Shown here: positions 25,261 to 38,196 of the stretch, in pieces
How positions within the stretch are numbered: the first letter of the stretch is position 1
Layout: each line of letters begins with the position of its first letter
Assembly (NCBI GenBank): GCA_009741485.1
Contig: CM019214.1
Span: forward strand, 50,315,284-50,379,283
Length of the DNA stretch: 64,000 nt
Reading direction: 5' to 3'
Source: Malurus cyaneus samueli
Taxonomy: Eukaryota; Chordata; Aves; Passeriformes; Maluridae
Notes under the pieces: model-generated
The model's database searches: none
Seen by the model: the letters and a program-made list of their open reading frames with translations, nothing else
Told to the model about the DNA's origin: nothing
Made by a program: the position numbers and the translations under genes

Positions 25261-25377
25261 CATCATGACCAACAGGAATTCCTCAGAATTCCTTGAAAGA
25301 TCCTCTCCCTGGTGGTGGAGGTTGGGAGTGAAAGCTTTATTTGTGGATTGTTGGACAAGACATGTCAGAAACTCAAG
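25261..25377 (+). other. exon-like segment, weak candidate
   Basis: The segment is preceded by the pyrimidine-rich acceptor-like 'cctgtctttctcttag' and followed by 'aactcaag|gtataatt', a plausible donor. It is 117 bp, a multiple of three, and one frame is open throughout, reading MTNRNSSEFLERSSPWWW and onward (with preceding residues). I recognise no protein family in it. Splice-like borders occur by chance often in this much sequence, so this is a lead, not a gene call. Confidence 0.12.
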
Positions 25378-26130
25378 GTATAATTAACAGCTGACTGACA
25401 ATAGGAGAATTACACTGAAAACCCTCAAGGAGCGAATGAATGTAGAAAGATCCTTTAAATGGTTCTGATTAGATGCCCATATTTCAGATGGCAATCGTGA
25501 AGAAAAGTGAATCTTCTCTAAATGATGATTCACTTCAGAAATGATGCTTGAAATTTTGAAACTCCTTAAAACTTATATGCAAGCAAATGAAATCTCTCTG
25601 AAAACCACAGCTCAGAAAGTAACCTCATATATCCTTTGAGAATTTAGTTTTCGCTTTAGCCTAGCTATTGGTTAGGGTTATTCAATACAATAGTAAATAC
25701 AGCATTGTTAGTAAGGAAAACTAATAGAAAAGTGGATTCACCCTGTTTACATTTCATTTTGAGATCAGTATTATCAGACTTCCGTATAATGTTTACAGCA
25801 AATGTAGTAAGAGAAATGTTAACTTCTTGGCATTTTGAAGAAATTAATTAATAAAGGATAAATCAATCAGTCATTTAATATTCTAGATTTCAAACATCAC
25901 GAATAAGCAAAACCTCCAAGAGTAGACACTCTTGCATGAACTCAGAAGCCCTTTCACCTGTAGCTAATTACTTAGGTTGTGTCACCAAAAGCTTTGCATT
26001 GATCACATCATCTGTTCTGTTCCACTTTTCCTTTCTACCCTTTATTTTACCTTTTATGTGCAATATGTCTAACTGAATGACAGGAGAGAAGATGAGTATT
26101 CTTTCAGCCATGAATGGTCTTTTCACAGAT

Positions 26131-26159
26131 AGATGGACAGATTAAAGGTCTGTCCATCT
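26131..26159. repeat. inverted repeat, 11-bp perfect stem, 7-base loop
   Basis: agatggacaga (26131-26141) and tctgtccatct (26149-26159) are exact reverse complements separated by ttaaagg. The stem is compact and GC-mixed, unlike the AT palindromes common here. It is too short for a canonical miRNA precursor and lacks a T run like an intrinsic terminator. Function unknown. Confidence 0.75.
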
Positions 26160-27249
26160 TGTAGACTTGTACCTTACTCTTCTTACATCTTGCCTATGTT
26201 ACTGAGTAGAGCTGATGTACTTATGTTCCAAGATTTTAAAGTGGATGTATTTTCCAAACTGCAGACAGTAAGCAGCAATCATCCTTATTCTAAGTTCTCT
26301 CTCTAGTCAATGACTCTTCTGAAGCACCACTTGCTTGCTTTATTTTCCAGGAATTATTTAAGATGTACTTAATTACACCTTTGTTTCATCGCAAATTGTT
26401 TTGGGAATGGATAGATCAACATATAGAGGTGACTGTCGCAGCAGATTCATCATAAAGGAGAAAAAACAGCTTTATTCATGGCCTAAATTTTGGAAATTTG
26501 TCACCTGAGATTTGCTAGGATACTCTGACTGAGATCCAATTGCCACTGCAGAGGAATGTGATTTTTAAACTAATTTTTTATCTGCTGGTCCCCTCTGGGT
26601 ATCTCAGCTACACTGCAGCCAATCAAATAATATTAAATATATATAAGTACATTATTAAATGCATAAATCATTCTAGTAGTTTAGATACCTAGTAGTAACT
26701 GAGTTAAAATTAAGTGAAATTGACTTTATGTTTGTAGTTGAGTTTCAGATTTTTAACACGTGTGCAGTCATCTTCATGCATGCTTCTACATGAAGAATAA
26801 GAATTCAGGACGTCACTGTAGTCAGTGGAAACGTAGTCAGTACAGAAATCTGTCACCTGGAACAGACACATTGAGTTCATCACCTCAGCATGGTATCCAA
26901 GGGTAATCAGGATCTTAGGGAAAAGCTCTCACAGCCTGCAGCAGCTCCTGTAGAAACTTACAGTTCTCTACAGGTCCTTTGTCACATATTAGTCCCATGT
27001 AAATGTCTCAGATACCTTACAGAATCTCAAATTGCATTTTGTGTCTCTGTGTAGGAAGTTGAATAAATACTCCAGTAGCTGTTCAGTTGTAAAAAGACAA
27101 TTCCGTGTCTGTGATCTGGAGCTGAAGTGCACATCTGGGCTACCTGGTTGGGGGTAGGTATAAGTCCAATTAGTGTGTTGTCCTACCACACGGTAGCGTA
27201 TAAAACCACTTTTTTTTTTTTTTTTTGCAATGAAGCCAGATATAAACTC

Positions 27250-27251
<2 letters not shown>

Positions 27252-27286
<35 letters not shown>
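27252..27286. repeat. poly-T tract, about 35 bases
   Basis: An uninterrupted T run, with another T run just upstream around 27210-27226. Confidence 0.95.
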
Positions 27287-27287
<1 letters not shown>

Positions 27288-27926
27288 GTTGTTTCTCTGG
27301 TCATTCTATAAGGTCAAAAACAATTTTTTAGCTGTTGTTTCACTGATACTTTAATTTCTGAAGGGTTATAAACAAACCTCCAAGTTAAGACTATAAGCAT
27401 GCCTGTCTCTAACCTTTGCCTTTCTAATTACTAGTTTTCACTGTCTGATAAAGCTGAGAGTAGAATTGAGTTAGAATTAGGGATTGTATCTTGCAAAATA
27501 CTGTAAAATATTGTACTAACATTTTTATCAGAGTTGGAAAGTACTGTATTAAAGATAGTGTTCTTATCAGAAGTGAAACTTTCTAAGCCGGGGAGTTGAA
27601 GACTTTTGGACTATAAAATCGGAATAAATTACTCCATTTATTTTCAAACTAAAGACAATAATTTCATGTTTTATAAATATTATTCTATTAAGAAACATAG
27701 ATATATTAAGTTCCTATATGTTATCATCCATTTAGCCAGAAGGTCCCTTTTCTGAGTAGATGAGAAAACTGGCCTGTTTTTTAAAGAGAAAAATCAGCTG
27801 ATGAAATTGTTGTCCATGCTCTCAATGTTTTGTCTCCTATGAAATATATGCACCATACAGAATATGTGAAAGGAGGTTTTATAAGTAATATAAATTCCAA
27901 AAAAAAAAGAAGAAATAGGCTAATAC

Positions 27927-27989
27927 TTCCCCTTCCCTTCCCTTCCCTTCCCTTCCCTTCCCTTCCCTTCCCTTCCCTTCCCTTCCCCT
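27927..27989. repeat. (TTCCC)n microsatellite
   Basis: About twelve nearly perfect pentamer units. One strand is all pyrimidine and the other is (GGGAA)n, so the tract could form triplex DNA. Each unit on the minus strand holds a GGAA core. Confidence 0.95.
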
Positions 27990-28974
27990 TTTATGCCAAT
28001 TCAAGTTTCAAAAAGTACTGGGCCAGGAGTTACTATTTGTGATGGTCAGTTTGGGGAATAAATTTTACTTAAACCAGTAACTTCAACAACAACAGTGTAA
28101 GTAGGAGAAGATGCAAAAAAATAGTTGTACAGATAAGAAAAATGAAGATAGGGAGGCTTGTGAAAAGAAATGCATGTGTCAAAAATGTTTGGATGTTAAG
28201 TGATCAGCTGTATTTCAAAATACATGGGAAAGAGAACTGGGAGGACTATTGTCTTTAGTAGGGGAAACACAGAATCTCTGAATGAAAGTTATATAGACAA
28301 ACTGAAAAATAGAGAAAAAACATTGTGCAAGAGTGTCATAGAAGAGACAAGTAAGAATAACAAAGCTGCACATCTGCCCCTGTTCAGTTCTGAAATTACA
28401 TATCTGAAATAATGGAAATTAGTTAAGACTATTAGTTTGTCTTCTCAGTTTTCTTGGGCTGAACACAACCATGAATTTTTCTCCTTTTTTTTCTGTTTTT
28501 GTCAATTTTAGAAATGCATTGTGCTTCCACCTTTCATTTTAGGAGGAGGGTAACAACAAAACAGCTAAATGAATTGCTGCATAAAAGATGCAGCACAACA
28601 TCAAGGAAAAAAAAAACAAAAAACCCTTCCAATTAAGATTAGTACACCCCCAGGATTCAGCATGCAGTTGGAAAGGATCACCATTAATTAAATTTATTTC
28701 TCTTTTAATTGCTTTAACAATTTACTATAGGATTAAAATTTAAATTAAATAAATCTTCTGTTCCTGGATAACTATTCTTGCATTAAGTGAATTTAAAACA
28801 AACAAGTGAAAAAAAAGTTCTGCCTAAAATCAGGTTTAAATATTTTGACATGCATTGTTTTTATTGAATCTGCACAAATTTCAAGTTAAGTAACAGGTTG
28901 CCTTGTAAGCAGCAGACATGATTGTATTCCAAAGGACTTTGTTGAAAAAAGTAGATCAATCTCCTAGCCTATCA

Positions 28975-29420
28975 AAGAAAATTGTCTGCTGTGAAGACAA
29001 ACTGAGAGACTTGGGATTGTTCATCCTAGAGAAAAGCAGGCTCCAGGGTGATCTTACAGCAGCCTTTTTACATCCAAGGGGGGGTCTGTAAGAGAGTTGG
29101 AGAGGGACTTTTCTACATGGACAATGGTTTTAAACTCAATCAGGGACAATGGTTTTAAACTCAAAGAGAAGGGCTTTAGATTAGATTGAGGAAAAAATTC
29201 TTTACTCAGAGAGAAGGGAGGCACTGGAAAACGTTGGCCTGAGAAACCATGGATGCCCCATCCGTGGAAATATTCAAGGTGAGGTTGGATGAATAAAATG
29301 ATCTGTGATCCATAATCTATGATCTATGATCTAGAGTGGCATCCCTACCCATGGCAGGGGGGGTTGGAATTAGATGATATTTAAGGTTCTTTCCAACCAA
29401 AACCGTTCTATGATTCTATT
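28975..29420 (+). mobile_element. CR1 LINE 3' end, plus strand
   Basis: 'gttcatcctagagaaaagca', 'cagcagcctttttacatcca' and 'gaaaccatggatgccccatc' follow the CR1 3' end in order. The copy ends with 'ttctttccaaccaaaaccg' and 'ttctatgattctatt', the short terminal repeats typical of CR1, so the 3' end is intact. The 5' end is truncated, as in most CR1 copies. It carries a 25-bp tandem duplication at 29119-29168. Confidence 0.9.
29119..29168 (+). repeat. 25-bp tandem duplication inside CR1
   Basis: 'ggacaatggttttaaactca' followed by atcag is repeated at once with agag at the end. Only one such copy is expected in a normal CR1, so the duplication arose in this copy or its source. Confidence 0.85.
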
Positions 29421-32400
29421 AATCAACCCACGCGTGCCAAAATGTGTTCATGAAATACCATCCAGGAATAGCTAAAGTTATTGAAATGTCACCACAAAAT
29501 ATTAAAATGGTTGCCATAATTTAATTCTTCTATTACTGCTTTCTAATTTTCACATTTTAAAATTTTGATTATGCTCTTCTGATTACATGGATCCTCATAC
29601 CTGTATTTCTTTTAGAAAGCGAAAAAATCATGCATGATTAAAACATCATTTTCATATTAAGACTTCAGAAAGATTTTATTCTGTCTGTAGGTAGCATAGC
29701 TTTTACATCATTCATTTTTTTTTGCAGCGTCAAGTTAAAATCATTTAAAGTTCTTGTTTGAAATCTTTTCTTGCTGTTTCAAACTGACTGAGACTATCAA
29801 CTGCAGCATATTCACAGTGTTTCAGGAGCCACAAAGCTTGTGCGCTAGAGATAAATTAATTAATTCATTGCAAGTTTTGAGTTCTGTTCTGGATGTGTCT
29901 TTAAACAAGGTAACAGCTAGAAAATATATTATCTCCTTTAGAAAAGTGCTAGGTGTTGGCACTAGATGTTCTCTCAGATGTGAAGTTTCTGAGTTCCAGC
30001 CTCAGAGAAGTTCCAATACAATTTTGTGTATGCAGATGCCATTCTTTGTAAGATCAGTAGTTGACTTGCTTGTGAAATCTTTCCATTACCGTATCTGTTT
30101 TGTCTTTCTCTTCAACAGAATTGTGTTTTGCTGAAATTTAAGATTAATAATTGACTTCTTTATTATGACTGATTTTCTTCCTTTGCAGGGGTTTCAAAAG
30201 TTATTTTTTTCATTTTTTTTCTTTTCAAGTGTATTTCTTCAAGCTCTGGAATTTCTAATGAAAATACTGAAATACAGTTACATCAGTCAACAACACACCT
30301 GGCAGTGTCCTACCTCAGGAATTAAATTTTTTCTTTTTTCTCTTTTATTTAGTCGGAGAAAACAATGCTACTGCGCATAACAGAGGAAAAAAGGAGCACT
30401 CGCTCTTGAATCATTTGCACTACAAAGCGAACTAAAAATGGTAACAATGTAAACCTACTGTCACAATGCCAGTGATAATTGTTTGCAGAGAACAGATTCT
30501 AATTCTTTGAGCTTTCTGTTATACTTGCCTGTATGCACCCCTTTAACAGCTGCAGAGAAACAGTTTTGTAAATGTGAACCTGTTAATTTCCCGTTGAAGT
30601 ATTTTAGAATATATTTTTCCATTACTTACTTGAGTCCTTCTTTGGTCATTGAAAATATGAGTTGGGTAAGTGTATGTGACATGGATCATTTTATTTGTTT
30701 TCGATTGGAGATCGTCTCAATCAAAACCAGGAGGAAAAAAAAGGCAAAGATGTGATTTGCAAGGATGTCAAAACAATAAGGAAATTAATACTCCTACTTG
30801 ATTCTATTTAATGTTTTTGTAAGTTTGCTTTTTTTTTTTAGCCAATGGCCTGATGAAAAGTTAGGTAAACAGAAACCTACATACGACAGTATTGAAGACT
30901 ATTATGTACTTTTGTCATGATTAAATGAAATTATAATTAAACATCAGCTATTATAAATAATAGACATAATAAAATGCCATATTGGTTCATCTGTGTAGGT
31001 GAAGGGAATATAAGACATCAAAGAGCGTACCAGTCTTTGAAATATTAGAGTTGGTCTTTCTATTCAAGAACCTGATGAAAACATGATAATTAGGATTATT
31101 AGCCAATCTATATGTCAGTAAATAGGTACAGGTTATTAAAATTACTCCTAGCAGTTTAACTTGCTTAAGAAAATGTGAAGGCATGTAACATGTGCAAGAA
31201 GTTGTAAACCAATATCAAAATGGATATACTTTATCACTTTTCTATAACCTTTTTAAATCCAAGTTTAAATACTGTGATTATGTTAAGCAGGAACAAAAGC
31301 TGTGCCTTTCACAAAGTTCTAGAGAGATAGGGGTACCTTTTAAAGAGAGTGCAGTTTTTTCTCCAACAATAAGTCAGATGACGAATATGGGAACTTCTCC
31401 TGGCATACAGACAACGTGTAAGATCTAATAATTAATTTCAGACATGTAAAAGTATTAGTTTCTCTATTTTGTCTATATACATCTTATTTTCCTGAAAATC
31501 CATTTTAACATCTCTTTTGAAATACAATATATGTTTGAATATCCTTTATTTTTATTTTTTTATTATTATTATTTGTCTTTTTTGTTTGCTTATTTAGTGA
31601 TTTTTCCATTTTACTTATATTATAACTGAGATTGAGCTCCAAAGTCAGATATTTAAATTTAGATGTCTAAGTATCTCGCATGAACTATGTTTCTAAGCTC
31701 CCATAAACAGTCAAGAGTAAGGTAAGGCTTAGTGCCATAAAGATAAACTTAAAATGTCATTCAAGGTTGTCTGGAATATCAAAAATATCCACACAGACTG
31801 AAAGATAACACTTGGAAGCTTGAAGAGAAAACATATTTCTTTATTGCTATTCAAAATGTGTAATCGTAGAGAAGAAAATAATTTTGAATTAGAAAATGGT
31901 TCCTTGACATTTATCTGTATAGAAAAGTAATATATGAAGAGTTGGTTTTTGGATTGGGACCTAAACCTTTATAAATTCTAGGATTTTTTAGTAATTCTAT
32001 TAATTTTGGAGCATATAATGAAACTGAGCAGAAAAAGCTACAGGAACATTGACATTCATTTAACAAAAACAATGGTTAGCTATTCAAACTTTTCTTGTTT
32101 ATCATATCTTAATAATGTCTATTTTTAAATATATTCATTTATATAAATAAAGCTAAGACATTTTATTCTATTGATCTGAAATATCATAATTTAAACTTCC
32201 AAGAGATTTGGTGGAGTGCCCTTGAAATGAACACCTTCATTAATATTCTTTCAAAGAAGAAATTACACCTTCAGTCAGAATAATAAGTGTGAATGAGATA
32301 ATTCATGGGCCATGCATGTGTGTCTAATAAAAATGGCATGATGTTACTGAGGTAGCCTGTGTTAAAGAAAAAATAAAAGAGTTTGCCTGAAGTCTAATTT

Positions 32401-35400
32401 TTGAAAATGGTTTTGTCTATTTTCAAAGAGAGTAAAAGCAAGTAACTGGAACTAATTTGCTGCAATTTCTTCTTTGTGCTGCATGCTTGAAAACATCTAG
32501 TACTTCATTTTGAAACCTTCTATTCTGATTCCAGTTTCGTTGCTGTCCTCATTTTTCAGTCCATTTTTATTAAGCATGGAATCAATGTATGATGTTATGA
32601 CAATTCAGAGTACAATGAATCTTGGTGAGTATCACAACATATTTTCTCATCCTATAAAACTCTGTGCTTCAGACTTCTTTGATCTATGCAGAAAAGCTGC
32701 TCTCAGGAACAATATCTGTTCTCAATTTGTGTATCCTATGTTTTTAAATAGACGTTGACTGAAATGGGAAATGCTCCAAAATAGGAAGATGTTTCCTTAT
32801 CTGGTGGGTAACCAACTGAACATCATCTTCTAAAAAACTCTGTGAAATATAAGGAATAAAATGCAAAGGAAGAAAAGAAGAAAAAGAGTAATAAAAGAGG
32901 GCTTTGAGTCTCCCTTGAAGAAGAGAATCTTCTGAGAGGAAGAGGACTCATATGAATCTTTTATTGAAGGATACAGGTGGTGGCCCTGGACTTCCTGCAC
33001 CCTGTAGTCCCTACAATCCCAAGACCCCTAGCAGTTAGACAATAGTTGTGTCTAAAAGGGTAAAAGGAGAAATTGCAAAACTTGATATGGAAAAGATATA
33101 CCTTTGGCAAAAACAAATAGTTTCAGTGTCTAAAATAGAAAATTCTAGCTTATATTTTATTTAAAACAGGACCTTGAATTTAAAAATGAAAAATCTATCA
33201 TTTTTGTCTCTTTTTGACCAAACCTAGGATAAAGAAAAGTGCTTTGCACACAGGCCCCTCAGTTCTGATCAGCTCTGGGCCTGCCATTCATCATTCTAAG
33301 GGAGTCTCAGTGGCTTTTTGGAAGACAAATAGGACAGAGTTAATGGAAACAGTAAATTACAAATGTGGAATAGGGAAGTGGTCAGTCCACTTGCATTAAG
33401 ACAACCCCAATCACTTCTAAATGTAATACATAGTAGGTCACAGGAGTACAATATCAGTATGATATGGAGCATGTTTTTGTGCTTTTTATTTTCAGAAGTC
33501 AATCAACTCACAATCTTACTTTTATTGTTTTGTTTGCTTTTCCAGACAGGTATTTGGATTTCAGAGGCACATTGCATTTATCATGTTGCACTCAGATGAT
33601 ATTTATTATCATTGGTGTGTTTTGCTATACTCTTAGAATAACACAATGACAATAAGTTGGACACTACTATTGACATGAGTTATTTTTATACGGATCTATT
33701 TGCTTAGTGGGTCAGAAAGCAATTGTTTGTCATATCAATCATACCTGTTACATTTTGCCTCTAAGGGTTATGATAGATAGGGTGAAATTGCCTGAAACCA
33801 AAGTTCTATAGTTCTATTTATTTATTAGCCCCTAGACTTACCTCTGTTTCTGTGGAAAGGTTGTCTGACTAGTAAATAATTTACCATCATGATAAAATTA
33901 ATTTTATTTTTAAACTCTAGCTCACTTGTTGATACATAGAAGCTTTGTAAGGAAGACACAATGATTGTAAAATGAAGCCAATAACAAAAATCACTGACAA
34001 TCCCTTTTAATATTTTTTTGTGGAAACTCTAAATATTTGGTGTCATATTCAGTGAACATATAGACAGATATTTAAAGTTTATGTTTTTTTAGATACTACT
34101 CTAACTCTCTCTACAACCTGGCAATAAAAATAAGAATTTTCAGTGGGCAGTTTCTTCTCCCTAAATTAGTTAACAAGCACATTTCCTGGAAATATCTGTT
34201 TTTTCATTGAAGACACCGGGTAATTTTTTTTTTTTTTTTTTTTTTTTTAATTATATACCTGACTTTTAGACAGATCTGCAATGATGTAATTAATCACTAC
34301 ATTTATCTCAAGACATATTCAGAGAAAACCAGCAGTAAAAAAAATTAGAGCTAGGTACTTATGGTCATTCTGCTTAGCACAAAGAATCTGTCTTGATATT
34401 TCCAGGACAGAAGAAACCTGCCTAGCCTCTATTTATATCTATGACTTTACACATATTTTCAGAATGTGTTTAGATAAGTCTTACAGTTCATTTACATTCT
34501 CATGATTTTCTGCAATTTTATGTGATGGTATTCATATGAAGGCATGTTATGCTTATTTTCAAACAATATCTATTCCATAAGTCATATATACAAAATATAG
34601 TTGAATATTAATTTGTATTTTTAATCTTCTGTGTAAATGCAATCTTCAAAAGCCATTTCTATCTTACTAATGCTGTAATTAAATAAATTGACTTAAATAT
34701 ATATTTTTTAAAGTAAATAGTAGCTTCATAATTCATTTTATTAACTTGTCTTTTCAATAAATAAAAAGTTCAGGGCAATTTTTAATAGAGTTATGCTAAA
34801 TAGTTTTGCTGCACAAAATAGTTCCTCCCTTAGCACTCTTCACAAGAATTTAAATATGACTACAAAGAAAATCTTATTGTTTTATCATATTGCATCACTT
34901 CTCATGACAACACATGAAGTGATTCATTTTCATACGCCTATCCATGTCAAAGCTCATTTATGTAAGTTTCTTGTTAATCTAGAGAAATATTGTTAGCTAG
35001 TCTCAGAACAACTTGCATTCTGGGAAATATTAAGGTAATCTAATGAACCTAAACAGGACTGTTTACTCAGAAAGGGATTTTTATGTCCCCTTTCTCTTCA
35101 TTATGGAGCCAGAGGAACTTGTGTTGCTTTGGTGATAGAAGCAAGCAATATTTAAAACCTAACTGGCCCACAGGTATCTTCTTATGAAGGGAGCTTTGTT
35201 CTACCAGTGGCTGGGAGTCTGTAATTCTAGTCCAAATTAGAAAATAAAATAGCTGATGTGCCTTAGTTAACAATAAACAATTTCTTTTACAGCTAAATTT
35301 ATTTTTTTTTTTTTAAGTAAACCTTCATACAAGCCTTAAAACAAATTTGGGTAAGGCAAATTCAACATGGTCCATCCTGATCCCAGTAGAATTAACTCAA

Positions 35401-38195
35401 AATCTCTTAACTCTCTGCAGTTATCAATGTTTCAGCCTGATAATTAGCAGTGGCTCAGGCCTAACTGTGATATTATTCTGTCTGCCTGTTACCCAGGCAT
35501 CTATTAAAATATGACTTGGCACAGTCACATAAGACAATGATAATTGTATTCATCCTGTGGATCTGAGCTGGAGTAACTGATCATCACCCAGATGCAAACA
35601 CACATCTGAATGAGCTGATGCTACCCATTTCCCAGAAATTAGGGCTATCTGATGTTTTAACTTATGAAAGCAACAAGTCGTTCTTCATGCTAGGCAGACC
35701 TTGACCTATGGAGAAGTGTTTCTAGGTATACCAGTGATACACAGTGGAATTTAGGTCCCAGAGAAGACAACCTCTTTACTTTTGGTTTCTTTCAGCCTGA
35801 TTCCCCAGAGTAAGACTCTCCTGATCTTGAAAAATAAAAATCAGCAGACTGCAGCTATGAGAACCAAAAATCTATCATGTATTTAGTGTTTCGTTACTAC
35901 ATGTTCTTGACATTTGATTCTCAGTTGTTAAAGACAGACATATTAATTAAATTCAACAAATACACGCTTATTTGAAGACCCAGGTTTTGTCTGGTGTCTC
36001 AGTTGCTAAGTCTTTTTCTCTCCAATTCCCTTATAGTGACAATTTCAATGATGGTAATAACATTTGTTGAGCTACAGGCTCACAATAGCTTTATTCCCAG
36101 CTGTTCTTTTCATGAGGGAATATCCAGAAACAAATCTTAAATAGTCATCAGAGTTGATAAGAATTAGGCTCTAGGAAGAGCTCTTCACTGTAGAAACAGT
36201 CTCTCAAGAATCATGCATTGGAGATACAAAAATCAAATGAACACTGGATCTATAAACATATGTCCCATTAGAGATTTTTTGGTGTGGCTCTTCTGTTGCA
36301 ATTTTAATGATATTTTCCTGCTCTGCAAAAAGCTATGATTCCCCTGCCAGCAACCAGAAAACAAATATCAGCTTTTGCACTTGTGGGCTGGTAGAAGCTT
36401 ACAAAGACATTTTTGAATCAGGAAATTGTCTAAAATATTTTCACATAGAGAAAACCATCCCACTAAAACTTATACTAGTCTGTAGTATCCGTATTACTAT
36501 TTTTCATATGCTGGTGGCAAAATTGAATTCAGCCTGTTAATGCATCTCACATATTTTACATATTGTGATGTCAAAAAGTCTCTCACAAGAATGTGTTTCT
36601 GATCACTGTCACATTATGCAGTGAACCTAAACTCTAAGTCCTTTACTCATGAAGTGTCCCTGGGTGTCCCGTAAGAGGATCAGCAGCAGAATCCAAAAGC
36701 TAGTCTCAAGCGTGTTTCTGGTGTAAAGTAATAGGCAGGACCTGCTACTTTTCCCTCAAGATCATTTTTTTATGCTCCTGTACATTACAATGTGTATATG
36801 GTGTTGTGAACACAAACAGTTCAATACTCAGTGCTGTCTCTCAAACATCAAAAACTCATTGGATTATGAATAATATAGTGAACAGTGATTCAAAGGTGAG
36901 GAATGAGAACTATCAAAATCTTTCACTTAAAACCTTTCACTAAATATACCCAAGAAATATGGATTTATTCTCAATTTTTTTTTACAGTTTTATGGCAAAT
37001 TGACAAAATAGGGCATATATGATAGCAGAAATGGCCAATTGTAATTTAAAACCTGCTGCAGAATGGCCACTGTCTGTCTTTCTTCATACCCCTGCACTGC
37101 TCAGAGAGGAGAGAAGAGGGTAAAGGAGTTACCTTTAAGGAATGAAGGATTGATGTTGAGTACTGAAAAAAGTTGTTGGGGAGAGAAGGTGTTTTAGGGT
37201 TTAGGTTTGTTTTTCACCAATTTAATATAATTTAGTTGGCATTAATCAACTTAAAGGTGAATGTTTCCTTTCCATATCCTTGTGATGAAAGCAGTTTGCA
37301 AGAATTACATCCCGAGGTGAGGAATCTTCGTGAGTTTTGAAAGTACACTGAGAAAAAATCAATAATATATACACCACTCTATATTAATGCTACTGCTGGA
37401 GTTTTGTGACTTTAGCAAATAAGTTGTAGCTTTTGCAGTTCTGTTTTCTTAGGTTAATAGGTTAAATATTTTTACAAAACCTCCAGTGATTCCATATGTG
37501 CTAGAGTTGGGAAATTTTCAAAGATACATGAATAAAGTTGTTCAGTGTTGCTACTTATCCATATCTGCACTTCCTAGTATTTAAGCTGTACTTGTAAAAG
37601 AGGTCAGACATCCTGAACAGAGAAATATACATACATTTCTTCTCCCACTCTGATGGCATATCAGTCATAGTCTCAATTTTGAATATGTACACAAGGTGAT
37701 GCAGGTTTTTCTCTTGTTCAAATCTTTTAGGCACTGTCCATTTCCTCTGTTTTTCTTCATGCTTGAGAAGCATCTACTGTTTGTATTATGGGATATGAAT
37801 TGGTACATCTGCGTAATGAGGTGCTCAGCTGCCTCCCTGTGAGCCTTCCAGAGCTTTCAGAGCTTAACATACACAATGAAAAATTTTAAAAACCCCACAG
37901 TTCAGCCACTTCAGCAGCAGTTTGTCTCCCCCTTTTCTCACAAGTAATCCGAATTTAAGTGGTGAATTACTCACCCCAACACCCTTTACTTAGCTCACCA
38001 ATTGCCAAACAAGACAAAAAAGAGGGAAAGACATGTTAATAATTTCTGATCAAAACACTGATTTCTTCTGATTTAATTATTTGTTTTTCCCCTTTCTTTC
38101 TTCTGTGCTTAGTGAGCATTGGGAAAAGGAGCAAGACACTTCTATTTTACTGTGGTTAAATGCCTGTTCAGTGCCCTAAGTAGAGATCATCAGCA
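29421..38195. other. long unique AT-rich stretch
   Basis: About 8.8 kb without recognisable transposons or genes. It contains scattered A and T tracts (for example a T run at 34224-34248). Open frames up to 126 codons (29754-30134) have no domain signature. The stretch at 35400-35660 has more complex base composition than its surroundings but no identifiable content. Confidence 0.5.
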
Positions 38196-38196
38196 T

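Larger units (their letters stand above)
20727..28974. other. long unique AT-rich stretch
   Basis: About 8.2 kb without a recognisable gene. It holds a 15-N assembly gap (21438-21452), an 11-bp hairpin (26131-26159), T runs at 27210-27286 and a (TTCCC)n array (27927-27989). One splice-bordered segment (25261-25377) is listed separately as a weak exon candidate. No transposon was recognised, which makes this one of the two longest repeat-poor intervals in the window. Confidence 0.5.

Noticed and set aside
29754..30134. 126-codon plus-strand open frame as a possible gene
   Set aside because: The translation is low in domain signal and T-rich in its second half, lacks recognisable motifs or splice context, and is within chance expectation for 64 kb.
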